In this document: piece by piece, positions 35,484 to 43,945 of the stretch
How positions within the stretch are numbered: position 1 is the stretch's first letter
Layout of the letters: every line of letters starts with the position of its first letter
DNA from: JBCBUE01 sp039818285
GTDB taxonomy: Bacteria > Planctomycetota > Phycisphaerae > Phycisphaerales > Phycisphaeraceae
DNA length: 64,000 nt
Reading direction: 5' to 3'
Assembly: GCA_039818285.1 (NCBI GenBank)
Contig: JBCBUE010000009.1
Location: 15,530-79,529, forward strand
The notes under the pieces: generated by a model
The model's input: the letters and a program-made list of their open reading frames with translations, nothing else
Database searches by the model: none
Told to the model about the DNA's origin: nothing
Translations under genes and position numbers: made by a program

Positions 35484-35948
35484 TTACTTCAGGTCGTACG
35501 GGTCGTAGACCCACTGGTTGAGCGTCGGCTCGTGGGCGATCAGCTCGCCGTCGCCGAACCACAGGTCCAGCTCGCGCTTGGCCGACTCGAGCGAGTCCGA
35601 GCCGTGGACCATGTTGTTGGCGCCGGACATGCCCAGGTCGCCGCGGATGGTGCCGGGCTCGGCGTTGCGGCCGTTGGTCGCGCCGATGAGCTTGCGGCAG
35701 ACGGCGACGGCGTCGACGCCCCGCCAGGCCATGGCCAACACCGGCCCCGAGGTGACGAACCCGATGAGCCCGGGGAAGAACGGCTTCTCGGCGTGCTCGG
35801 CGTAGTGCTGCTCGGCCAGGTCCTTGGGGACCATCATCAGCTTCATGCCGGCCAGCTCGAGGCCCTTGCGTTCGAAGCGGCCGACGATCTCGGCGATCAG
35901 GCCGCGCTGCACGGCGTCGGGCTTGAGGAAGATAAAGGTGGTCTCCAC
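35484..35948 (-). CDS. ndk: Nucleoside diphosphate kinase
   Basis: Ndk moves the gamma phosphate from ATP to other nucleoside diphosphates through a phosphohistidine. The 154-residue protein begins with TFIFLKPDAVQRG, has LERKGLEL-type helix FERKGLELAGMKLM, GATNGRNAEPGTIRGDLG and the catalytic NMVHGSDS with the active His. GTG at 35948 has GGAG 7 nt upstream. Monocistronic and convergent with the LamG gene; the 30 bp between the two stops contain the short palindrome CGACGCGTCG but no clear terminator. Confidence 0.96.
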   Translation of the reverse strand: METTFIFLKPDAVQRGLIAEIVGRFERKGLELAGMKLMMVPKDLAEQHYAEHAEKPFFPGLIGFVTSGPVLAMAWRGVDAVAVCRKLIGATNGRNAEPGTIRGDLGMSGANNMVHGSDSLESAKRELDLWFGDGELIAHEPTLNQWVYDPYDLK

Positions 35949-36020
35949 GGGCGGGCTCCTGTCGGGGGCGGTTGGGGCAGGGCGTTATCCCGCATCCGCC
36001 CCCGTCCCGCAACCCGCCCC

Positions 36021-36026
36021 TAAACT
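36021..36026 (+). promoter_or_regulatory. -10-like box before the polysaccharide locus
   Basis: TAAACT ends 6 nt before the GTG at 36033, the first gene of the polysaccharide locus. No ribosome site intervenes, so the transcript may be leaderless. No clear -35 box. Confidence 0.3.
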
Positions 36027-36032
36027 CGCCGC

Positions 36033-37721
36033 GTGCCCGCGCACCGCCTGCTCGCCCACCCCGCCGCCGCGCCGATCGCGGCATTTGCCCTCATCTGCCT
36101 CATGCTGCTGCCCGGCCTGGGCGCCGCGCCGCTCGGCAAGACCGAGGGCCACCGCGCCCTCACCGCCCACGGCATGGTCGCCTCGGGCAACTGGGTCACC
36201 CCCCGGCTGTTCGACCAGCTCTACCTGCGCAAGCCGCCGGGTCAGTACTGGCTCGCGGCCGCGAGCCAGTCGGTCCTGGGGCCCAGCGAGTTCGCGTGGC
36301 GGCTGCCCAGCGCGCTGGCGACGGCGGGGATCGCGGGGTTCGTCGCGTGGACGGCCCGACGGTGGTTCGGCACGCCGGCCGCGGGGTGGGCGGCCGGGCT
36401 GTCGGTGGCCTGCCTGATCCCGCTGTGGGACCAGGGGATGACGGCCGACCTCGACGGGGCGCACAACCTTGCCGTCGTCGTCGCGGCGGTCGCCTTCATC
36501 GAACTCGTCGCCGAGCCGCGCCGACGCAAGGCGCGATGGGCGTGGACGGCGACCGCGGCGCTCGCGCTGTCGGCGGTGCTGCTCATCAAGGTGCACGCCG
36601 GGCTGCCGTTGATCGTCGGGGCGGTGCTCGGGTCGGCCGTGGCGACGTCGCGCTGGCGTGCGTTCCGCCAGCCTCATCTTTACATCGCGCTGGTCGGTGC
36701 GTTGACGCTACCGGCGCTGTGGGCCGGTCTATTGATCGTCGACCTCGGCGGCTGGCCGAGCGACACACGCGGGCTGCGCGAGGCCGGCGTGCCGTTCGAC
36801 GCCCTCGGCCTCGTCGCCGCGTTCGGCGGAGGCTTGCTCGCGGCGCTGCTGTGCTTCCTCTACGGCCTGCCGACCACCGCCGCCCTGCCCCTGACGATCC
36901 GCAACGCCCGCGGCCAATGGCGCGAGCTACCCATCCTCGGCCCGTTGTTCGTCGCCGTGTCCAGCGTCGTCCCGCGCAAGCGAGCGACCTATCGATCCGC
37001 CGCCCTGGCCGTGTACATCGCGTGGCTGATCTACGCCCTCTTCGGCATCACCAACCCGCGCTACCTCTACCCCTCCCTCACCCTCGCCCCGCTGGCCCTG
37101 GCCGGCCTGGCCGACGCGTGGCAACGCGGGCTCGTCCCCGCGCCCGGCCAGGCCGTGGGCCGAGCCGTCGGCACGCTCGCCGCGCTCGGCACCGCCGTCG
37201 CCCTCGTCATCGCCGCCTGGTTTCTCTGGGTCGATCGCACCGGCTTTCCACAGCCCGCCGCGGTGACGCTCGCCCTGCTCGCGATCGGCGCCGGTCTGGG
37301 CGCCACCGTGCTGTGGCTCCGCCGGCGTGTCACCGCGGCCGCGCTCGCGACCGCCCTGCTCTTCGCAGCCCTCTCCATCCCCTTCGTGCACTGGCACGGC
37401 GTCGAACGGCAATGGGCCTGGTCCTACACCTCGGCCGCCACCGTCCGCTCGATTGTCCCGCCCGACGAGCCGATCGCCGTCCACGACGTCGTCTGGGACG
37501 TCCCGCACCTGCTGTGGTACGCCGACCGCCCCATCGTCTCCGCCGACCGCCCGCTCATCGGCCACAAACGTCTTCCCGACGGCGCCACCTGGCTCATCCT
37601 CAGCCCCCGCGAAGCACGCCGCCTGCTGACCCCCAACAACGCCCCCCTCGACGCTCGAACCCACCTCGACCCCGACAGCCACCCTTCGCCCATCCTCGTG
37701 CGATACGATCCGGGCTCATGA
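36033..37721 (+). CDS. PMT/ArnT-type membrane glycosyltransferase
   Basis: The 562-residue protein has about ten to twelve membrane helices and the signature first loop of the PMT/ArnT superfamily: a conserved acidic residue after helix 1 (LGKTEGHRALTAHGMVASGN) followed by WVTPRLFDQLYLRKPPGQYW, where K-P-P is the family hallmark. These GT-C enzymes use lipid-linked sugars and glycosylate proteins, lipids or polymers on the outer face of the inner membrane. A periplasmic C-terminal segment (about 460-562) follows. The next gene starts within its stop (ATGA, 37718-37721). First gene of the 36-59 kb locus. Confidence 0.88.
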   Translation: MPAHRLLAHPAAAPIAAFALICLMLLPGLGAAPLGKTEGHRALTAHGMVASGNWVTPRLFDQLYLRKPPGQYWLAAASQSVLGPSEFAWRLPSALATAGIAGFVAWTARRWFGTPAAGWAAGLSVACLIPLWDQGMTADLDGAHNLAVVVAAVAFIELVAEPRRRKARWAWTATAALALSAVLLIKVHAGLPLIVGAVLGSAVATSRWRAFRQPHLYIALVGALTLPALWAGLLIVDLGGWPSDTRGLREAGVPFDALGLVAAFGGGLLAALLCFLYGLPTTAALPLTIRNARGQWRELPILGPLFVAVSSVVPRKRATYRSAALAVYIAWLIYALFGITNPRYLYPSLTLAPLALAGLADAWQRGLVPAPGQAVGRAVGTLAALGTAVALVIAAWFLWVDRTGFPQPAAVTLALLAIGAGLGATVLWLRRRVTAAALATALLFAALSIPFVHWHGVERQWAWSYTSAATVRSIVPPDEPIAVHDVVWDVPHLLWYADRPIVSADRPLIGHKRLPDGATWLILSPREARRLLTPNNAPLDARTHLDPDSHPSPILVRYDPGS

Positions 37722-39193
37722 GCACCCGCCCCACGCGACGCCTCATCACCGCCATCGCCCTGCTGCTCGCGGCCACCTATCTGACACCCGCCGCCGCTCA
37801 GGACCGCACCGCGACCAACCCCAAGCCGGTCCGCACCGACTACACGCCCGACACCCTCCCGCCCGCCGACGAGCCCTCCACCCAGGCCGTCTACGTCACC
37901 TGGCAGCGTGACCCCACCACCACGCTCACCGCCCAGTGGATCGGCCCCCTGCACCCTCAGTGGGCGTCGGCCGCCATCTGCCGCGCGCCCGAGCTGCCCC
38001 AATCCCCCGACACGCTCCGCTACACCTCGGTCCCCGCCCGCTGGCAGGCCGTGCCCGGCACCGACAACCGCATGGCCTACTCGGCCGAGTTCATCAACCT
38101 CGCCCCCGACACGCCCTACCTGCTCGCCGTCCCCGGCCGCGACGAGCCCCTCCGCGTCCGCACCCTCCCCGCCGACGGCGACCAGCCCCTGCGGTTCGTC
38201 GCCGCCGGCTGCGCGTACAAGAACAAGAAGCCCTTCGAGGCCATGACCCGGGCCGTCGCCCACCACGACCCCCACTTCGCCCTCTTCGCCGGCGACATCG
38301 CCTACGCCGACGGCGACCCCAACCAGGCCGACCGCTGGCTCTACTTCCTCAGCACCTGGGAGAACCTCGCCCGGCGCGCCGACGGCTCGCTCATCCCCCT
38401 GGTCATGACCATCGGTAACCACGAGGTTTCTCACGGCGGCCGCGGCAAGACCAAGGCCTACGCCCCGTTCTTCTACTCGCTCTTCGCCTTCCCCGCCCCC
38501 ACCGGCTATGGCGTCCTCGACATCGGCGACCACACCTCGCTCTTCCTGCTCGACTCCGGCCACACCAACCCCGTCCCCGGCCACCAGACCGACTGGCTCG
38601 CCGGCGAGCTCGCCGCCCGCCAGGACCGCACGCACCTCGTCGCCGCCTACCACGTCCCGGCCTACCCCTCCGTCCGCGGCTTCAACAACCACAAGAACCG
38701 CGAGGTCCGCCGACACTGGTCGCCGCTCTTCGACGAGCACGGCGTCGCGCTCGCCATCGAAGCCGACGACCACGCCTACAAGCGCACGCTCCCCCTCCGC
38801 GACGGCAGGCCCGACCCGCGCGGCACCGTCTACATCGGCGACGGCGGCTTCGGCATGACCCACCTCCGCACCCCCGCCGAGCCCGGCACCGGCTCGGCCT
38901 TCGGCAACCGACGCCCCTATCTCGCCCGCACCGCCGAGACCACCCACGGCGAGCTCGTCACCCTCCACGGCAACGAACGCTCGATCATCTCGCTCGACCC
39001 CGATGGCGTCGTCATCGACGCCTACCGCTTCGCCGCCGACCAGCCCCACCCCATCGACGCCACGCCCCGCACCTCCCTGCTCTTCCGACCCGAGGGCTAC
39101 CTCACCGCCGCCGCCATCGTGCTCGCGATCGCCGGCTACTTCGGCCTCTCGGCCTGGCGGACACGCCACCCCGCGAGCGTTGCCGACGCCTGA
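37718..39193 (+). CDS. Membrane-anchored purple-acid-phosphatase-like metallophosphoesterase
   Basis: The 491-residue protein has a signal peptide (about 8-28), an N-terminal fibronectin-III-like domain (VYVTWQRDPTTTLTAQWIGP, about 55-150) and a calcineurin-type domain with FAGDIAYADGD, MTIGNHEVSHGG, AAYHVPAYP and EADDHAYKRT. These correspond to the metal-ligand blocks GDxxY, GNHE, H and GHxH-like of purple acid phosphatases; the last block has DDH instead of GHxH. A C-terminal helix (about 463-481) would anchor it, with the enzyme facing the periplasm. It is coupled to the PMT enzyme by a 4-bp overlap, so a joint role on a lipid-linked or phosphorylated glycan is possible. Confidence 0.88.
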   Translation: MSTRPTRRLITAIALLLAATYLTPAAAQDRTATNPKPVRTDYTPDTLPPADEPSTQAVYVTWQRDPTTTLTAQWIGPLHPQWASAAICRAPELPQSPDTLRYTSVPARWQAVPGTDNRMAYSAEFINLAPDTPYLLAVPGRDEPLRVRTLPADGDQPLRFVAAGCAYKNKKPFEAMTRAVAHHDPHFALFAGDIAYADGDPNQADRWLYFLSTWENLARRADGSLIPLVMTIGNHEVSHGGRGKTKAYAPFFYSLFAFPAPTGYGVLDIGDHTSLFLLDSGHTNPVPGHQTDWLAGELAARQDRTHLVAAYHVPAYPSVRGFNNHKNREVRRHWSPLFDEHGVALAIEADDHAYKRTLPLRDGRPDPRGTVYIGDGGFGMTHLRTPAEPGTGSAFGNRRPYLARTAETTHGELVTLHGNERSIISLDPDGVVIDAYRFAADQPHPIDATPRTSLLFRPEGYLTAAAIVLAIAGYFGLSAWRTRHPASVADA

Positions 39194-39238
39194 GCTCTCC
39201 GACGACCGCCGTCGCGACGGCCGCCGAGCACGCCACCG

Positions 39239-40765
39239 ATGACCACCTCAACCCCCGATCAGACGCCTCGCCCGCGCCGCGATCGGTGGTTTCAGACCGA
39301 CGACCTCGTCGACAGCCTCGGCAAACGATCCGCCCGCGGCGGCGTCTACACCCTCGGCTCCACCGCCTTCAACTTCGTCGTCACCACCGTCTCCACCATC
39401 CTTATCACCCGCCAGCTCACCGACGAGGACTTCGGCCTCTACGGCATGGTCATCGTCCTCACCGGCTTCGCCAACCTCTTCGCCAACTTCGGCCTCTCCC
39501 GCGCCGTCGTCCAGCGACCCCACGTCACCCACGAGCAGGTCTCCACCCTCTTCTGGATCAACCTCGGCATCTGCGGCGCGCTCGCCCTCATTGTCGCCGC
39601 CGCCACCCCCCTCATCGTCGCCTTCTACGACGAGCCCCGCCTCGCCCCCATCAACCTCGCCATGGCCGGCCTGTTCGTCGTCGCCGGCCTCGGCCGACAG
39701 CACCGCGCCCTGCTCGAACGACGCATGGAGTTCGGCCGAATCAACCTCGTCGCCTCCTGCAACGCCCCCGTCGGCGCCATCCTCGGCGTCGTCGTCGCCT
39801 TCCTCGGCGGCGGCTACTGGGCCCTGGTCGCCATCCCCGCCGGCACCGCCGTCGTCGGCGCCCTGGGCATGTGGCTCGCCTGCGGCTGGGTCCCCGGCCC
39901 CCCCCGAAGACGCACCGGCGTCCGCGACATGCTCGCCTTCGGCGGCCACGTCACCGGCTTCCAGTTCATCAACTACCTCAGCCGCAACGCCGACAACGCC
40001 ATGCTCGGCTACGCCTGGGGCGCCGCGCCGCTCGGCCTGTACACCCGAGCCTACTCGCTCATGATGCTGCCCATCACGCGCGTCAACGCCCCGCTGAGCA
40101 CCGTGATCATCCCGGCGCTCAGCCGACTGAACGGCGAACCGGATCGATACCGCATGGCGTTCCGCCAGGCCGTCGCGCTGACCGCCGGATTCTCGGCCCC
40201 CTTGGTCATGCTGCTCGCGGCGTTAGCGCCCGAGTTCATCCCAGTTCTGTTTGGCGAGTCCTGGGCCAGCATGACGCCCATCTTCCTGGCCCTCAGCCCC
40301 GCCACGCTCATGGCCTGCACCAACGCCGCGACGAACTGGCTCTATCTGAGCCACGGGCACGTCCGCCAACAGACCCGCGTGGTGGCCGTCTCCACCTTCT
40401 TCGCCCTGGTCTCGATGGCGGCGGGCGTGCAGTGGGGCGCCATCGGTCTGGCCATCGCCATCTCGGCGTTCCGCGTCGCCGCGAAGCTGCCCATCTTCGC
40501 GTTCGCCTGCCGGCCAACCCCCGTCGGCGTGGGCGATTTCCTCGCCGCGATCGCGTTCCCCTACACCGCGTCCGTCCTGGCCGCCGCGGCCGCCGGCGTC
40601 AGCGGGGGCTACATCCACGCGTCCGACCCCGTCGTGCTGACCTGCAAGACGCTCGTGTTTCTGGGCTTGTACATTGCCCTGCTCTTCGGCACGCCGTGGG
40701 GGCGCCGGCACTTCGATGGGGTTCGCCGCTTCAAGTCGCGGCTACGCCCGGACAAAGCCCAGTGA
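39239..40765 (+). CDS. Wzx-like polysaccharide flippase
   Basis: The 508-residue protein has about twelve to fourteen membrane helices and the MOP/PST pattern: GGVYTLGSTAFNFVVTTVST (helix 1), LITRQLTDEDFGLYGMVIVL, FGLSRAVVQRPHVTHEQVST, and later LGLYTRAYSLMMLPITRVNA with P-L-S-T-V-I-I-P-A-L-S-R. This is the WzxC/TuaB branch, which moves undecaprenyl-linked repeat units across the inner membrane. It begins the run of repeat-unit genes and overlaps the first sulfotransferase gene by GTGA. ATG at 39239. Confidence 0.93.
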   Translation: MTTSTPDQTPRPRRDRWFQTDDLVDSLGKRSARGGVYTLGSTAFNFVVTTVSTILITRQLTDEDFGLYGMVIVLTGFANLFANFGLSRAVVQRPHVTHEQVSTLFWINLGICGALALIVAAATPLIVAFYDEPRLAPINLAMAGLFVVAGLGRQHRALLERRMEFGRINLVASCNAPVGAILGVVVAFLGGGYWALVAIPAGTAVVGALGMWLACGWVPGPPRRRTGVRDMLAFGGHVTGFQFINYLSRNADNAMLGYAWGAAPLGLYTRAYSLMMLPITRVNAPLSTVIIPALSRLNGEPDRYRMAFRQAVALTAGFSAPLVMLLAALAPEFIPVLFGESWASMTPIFLALSPATLMACTNAATNWLYLSHGHVRQQTRVVAVSTFFALVSMAAGVQWGAIGLAIAISAFRVAAKLPIFAFACRPTPVGVGDFLAAIAFPYTASVLAAAAAGVSGGYIHASDPVVLTCKTLVFLGLYIALLFGTPWGRRHFDGVRRFKSRLRPDKAQ

Positions 40766-41763
40766 CACCAACCCGAACCCAACAACGACCGCTGCTGCAC
40801 ATCGGGCTGGTCAAGACCGCCAGCACGTGGATGCAGAAGCACCTGATCTGGAACGACAGACACGGGTTTCAGTCCGCACTCGATCGCCACGCCCTGCACC
40901 TCACCGCCTTCCGCCAGCCGACGTGGGGCTACGACCGTGCCGAAGCGCTGCGGACCGCCTGCGAGCCGGGGCTACGCCAAGCCGCCGAACGCAACCTGCA
41001 GGCCGTCATCAGCCACGAATGCCTCGCCGGCAACCCATGGAACGGCGGCTACCTCGCGCCCGAACTGCTGGACGCCTTGTCGTCGGCCTTCCCCGACGCG
41101 CGCGTCCTGCTCTGCCTGCGGGAGCAGCGGTCGCTCGCCGCATCCTATTATCACGAATACGTCAACGCGGGTGGAACGGGCACGCTCGAATTCTTCTTGA
41201 CGCCGGACGAGAGCGACGGCCGCGCCCCAAGACCCCGTGACGAGTTTTTTCACTACAACCAGCTCGTTCGAGGCTACCTCGACCGGTTCGGCCGAGAAAA
41301 CGTAATGGTCGAGCCGTACGAACGCATCCGCGATGACCCCAAGGACTTCGCCGCACGCCTCGGGGATTGGCTCGGCGTCCCGGTCAAACCCAACGAGCTC
41401 CCCGTCGATCGCGTCCGCTCAAGCAAGTCGCCGCTTCGCGTCGCGCTCGAGCGCCGGGCGAACAAGTGGCTCTACCGACACAACGCCAACCAGGGCGCAC
41501 CGTTCCACCACCCCGGAGCGCGGACCCTGCTCTCGCCGATCGATTCGCTCACTCCGTCGTTCTTGCAGGACCGGCTCAAGCGACGCGAGAAGGCGAAGAT
41601 CGCGCGTTGGGCCGACGGGCTGTTCGAGGCCTCCAACGCGGAGGTGATGGCCGCGACCGGCATCGACCTCGCTCGCTACGGTTACGCCCTGCCCGAGGGA
41701 TCAGCCACTTCTAGCGCCTCGCCCAAACCTCGCGAACACGTCACGCAGGGACAAGGCGGTTGA
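40762..41763 (+). CDS. Sulfotransferase (carbohydrate)
   Basis: The 333-residue protein starts with the PAPS 5'-phosphosulfate loop HIGLVKTASTWMQKHL (usual K-T-G/A-T/S-T-W) and has the 3'-phosphate motif RVLLCLREQRSLAASYYHEY, with Arg and Ser spaced as in the family. Sulfotransferases of this kind move sulfate from 3'-phosphoadenylyl sulfate (PAPS) to hydroxyl groups of sugars in the cytoplasm, here presumably before flipping. GTG at 40762 overlaps the Wzx stop by 4 bp; the next sulfotransferase starts in its own stop by TTGA. First of five in the locus. Confidence 0.85.
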   Translation: MTPTRTQQRPLLHIGLVKTASTWMQKHLIWNDRHGFQSALDRHALHLTAFRQPTWGYDRAEALRTACEPGLRQAAERNLQAVISHECLAGNPWNGGYLAPELLDALSSAFPDARVLLCLREQRSLAASYYHEYVNAGGTGTLEFFLTPDESDGRAPRPRDEFFHYNQLVRGYLDRFGRENVMVEPYERIRDDPKDFAARLGDWLGVPVKPNELPVDRVRSSKSPLRVALERRANKWLYRHNANQGAPFHHPGARTLLSPIDSLTPSFLQDRLKRREKAKIARWADGLFEASNAEVMAATGIDLARYGYALPEGSATSSASPKPREHVTQGQGG

Positions 41764-42551
41764 GGAAACGGCTCAAGCAACTCGGCATCCTCTGGCGCGC
41801 CCACACGACGCCGATCCGTCCGCCGCGGGTCATCGTCCTCGGCTGCCAGAAGAGCGGCACCTCGGCCATCGCCGCGTTGCTCGGCCGGGCCACCGGGCTC
41901 GACGCGCAGATCGACTTCTCCCGCGACTTCGCCCGCCCCCGGTTCCCCGACGTGCTCGCCGGCCGGATGACCCTCGACGCCTATCTCAGACGCAACGCCT
42001 ACGACATGCGGGCCCCGATCGTGAAGGAACCCTCCCTGACGCTGCTCTACGAGCCGCTGAAGCGCAGATTCCCGCAGACGCCGTTCGTGTTCGTCATGCG
42101 TCACCCGCTCGACAACATCCGCAGCATCTTCGACCGCATCGGCGTGCCCGGCACCGTGACCGACGGCAGCGTCGACGGCATCGAATCGTCCGCGTGGCGA
42201 TTCATCATGAGCGGCGCCGACCTGAAAGACCCGCCCGGCGACCTGGTGTCGATCGCCGCGATGCGATGGGTGAAGTACAACGAGGTCTACGACAATCAAC
42301 GCGAGGCATTCCAGCTCGTTCGTTACGAAGAATTCATGCAAGACAAGCAGCGTGTTATCGAGTCGTTAGCCGACCGCCTCGGCCTGGACATCGCCGCCGA
42401 CATCGCCTCGCTCGTCGATGTCAGGTATCAGCGTAGCGGCAAGCGGATCACCGACTACCGTGAGTACTTTGGCGAGCTGAACTACGCCAAAATTAGACAA
42501 ATTGTGGCTCCATTGGCATCAATTTTGGATTACGAAGTCGCGTCGCCCTGA
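41760..42551 (+). CDS. Sulfotransferase (carbohydrate)
   Basis: The 263-residue protein has the PAPS loop VIVLGCQKSGTSAIAALLGR (K-S-G-T-S) and the 3'-phosphate motif FVFVMRHPLDNIRSIFDRIG (R-H-P-x-D-x-x-x-S). The start is a TTG (41760) overlapping the previous stop, so it is made by coupled translation. The body is as GC-rich as the neighbours, but the last 25 codons turn AT-rich (from about 42480), so the C-terminus was probably supplied by the recombined cassette. Product likely sulfates a sugar of the repeat unit. Confidence 0.85.
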   Translation: MRKRLKQLGILWRAHTTPIRPPRVIVLGCQKSGTSAIAALLGRATGLDAQIDFSRDFARPRFPDVLAGRMTLDAYLRRNAYDMRAPIVKEPSLTLLYEPLKRRFPQTPFVFVMRHPLDNIRSIFDRIGVPGTVTDGSVDGIESSAWRFIMSGADLKDPPGDLVSIAAMRWVKYNEVYDNQREAFQLVRYEEFMQDKQRVIESLADRLGLDIAADIASLVDVRYQRSGKRITDYREYFGELNYAKIRQIVAPLASILDYEVASP

Positions 42552-43945
42552 CGCATATCTAACGCAGCTGGACTGTAAGATGCTTTGCCAAAATATTTTC
42601 GCTTTGCATTCCATCCAATCACCTCGATCTTTCACTATTGCAGATAACTAAAGACCACAGGTACAGCCATGCGTATTGGTGTTATTACCGCCGAGTTCCC
42701 GCGGCTTTCCGAAACATTCGTTAGCGGGCCAGTGATTGAGCTTTTGCAAAGAGGTCATGACGTTCACGTGTTTTCGCGGCGGCCACGAGACGAGGGCGGT
42801 CGCTTTTCGTCGAAAGCGGCTGAACAAATTCTGTCGGACAGAGTGCATTACATACCTGATTTTTCGCGCTCCGCGTTGTCTCAAGCCAGATCAATTATCA
42901 CTAATGAGTTGCCGCGAGGCTGGGGCTTACCTTTCTATCTTCCCCGTGCAGCCCAACTCTGTGTACACGAAGGTAAAGACCTGTCAATTCTTTCTTACCT
43001 GATTGCGTCGCTTATCCAACGCAATGGTCCGTTTGACGCATTACACGCTCATTTCCTGGACATGTGGCTGCCACTAGCTTACGCACTGAAACTCCAAAAG
43101 AGCCAGACACGTTGTGTCGTAACATTCCATGGGCACGATGTAAATCGACGCCAAATCAGCGCGAAATCTAATCGACGTGTCGAGCGCCTCGTAAACAGCA
43201 ATTTCGAGTTTACTGCGAATACGCGGTTTACTCGTAAACAAGCGATGAAATTGGGTATCCCCAAGGATCGTATTCGCATTGTTCCGGCACCAGTTGAAGT
43301 GGAAGACATTGCGTACAAAGAGAGGGTCAAGCCAGCATCAGGTCCCATTCATATTCTGTCCATAGGTCGACTAGTTGAAAAAAAAGGAATGTCGCAGCTG
43401 ATATCCGCGATGCCGAAGGTTCTTCGCAAGCATGATTGCCGACTTCATATTGTGGGTGGAGGTCCATTAAAGGAAGAGCTTGAGACGCTTGTAGAGAAAA
43501 TCCATGTTCAGCATGCGGTCATCTTGCACGGCTGGTCTGATCGTGCAGAAATCTTAAGAATGCTTGACCAATCACATATTTTCGTCCTCGCGAGTGTCAC
43601 GGCCAGCGACGGTGATCGCGAAGGTCAAGGAGTAGTTCTGCAAGAAGCCCAGGCGGCTGGCCTTCCGGTTGTTTCCACCTTTCACAACGGCATTCCCGAT
43701 GGTGTACTTGACGGGGTGTCCGGCAAGTTGCTTGAAGAAGGCAACGTCGACGCACTTGCGGATGGCATTATTGAAATCCTAGACAACTCCAATCGTTGGG
43801 TCGCGATGGGCAGGAATGGAAGTGAATTTGTCCGCACCACTTACAGTACCAAGAGCATAGTTGACTCTTATCTTCGTTTGTATGGTGCATGAGGTTCGTC
43901 AAGTTGGTTGCTAGACATCACACCAACAATTCGATTTCGATCAGC
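42480..43945. other. Low-GC cassette recombined into the polysaccharide locus
   Basis: From about 42480 to 43945 the base composition falls sharply (about 50% GC in the lines counted by hand, against roughly 70% on both sides), and codons ending in A or T become common. The cassette holds the last codons of one sulfotransferase, a complete glycosyltransferase and the first about 20 codons of the next one. No terminal repeats, integrase or IS are visible, and both borders lie within genes, so homologous exchange is more likely than transposition. Boundaries are approximate. Confidence 0.8.
42669..43892 (+). CDS. GT4 family glycosyltransferase, acquired
   Basis: The 407-residue protein is a full-length GT-B fold glycosyltransferase of family 4. 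The N-terminal half has MRIGVITAEFPRLSETFVSG and LHAHFLDMWLPLAYAL plus TFHGHDVNRR; the C-terminal half has ILSIGRLVEKKGMSQLISAM, LHIVGGGPLKEELE and the E-x7-E nucleotide-sugar motif ending QEAQAAGLPVV. It moves a sugar from an activated donor to a growing glycan in the cytoplasm. An AGG ribosome site lies 7 nt before the ATG. Low GC over its full length, unlike every neighbour. Its stop overlaps the next start as ATGA. Confidence 0.9.
   Translation: MRIGVITAEFPRLSETFVSGPVIELLQRGHDVHVFSRRPRDEGGRFSSKAAEQILSDRVHYIPDFSRSALSQARSIITNELPRGWGLPFYLPRAAQLCVHEGKDLSILSYLIASLIQRNGPFDALHAHFLDMWLPLAYALKLQKSQTRCVVTFHGHDVNRRQISAKSNRRVERLVNSNFEFTANTRFTRKQAMKLGIPKDRIRIVPAPVEVEDIAYKERVKPASGPIHILSIGRLVEKKGMSQLISAMPKVLRKHDCRLHIVGGGPLKEELETLVEKIHVQHAVILHGWSDRAEILRMLDQSHIFVLASVTASDGDREGQGVVLQEAQAAGLPVVSTFHNGIPDGVLDGVSGKLLEEGNVDALADGIIEILDNSNRWVAMGRNGSEFVRTTYSTKSIVDSYLRLYGA

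Noticed and set aside
42480..43945. Low-GC segment as a transposon
   Set aside because: No terminal inverted repeats, target duplications or transposase; both ends are inside genes, which favours homologous exchange.
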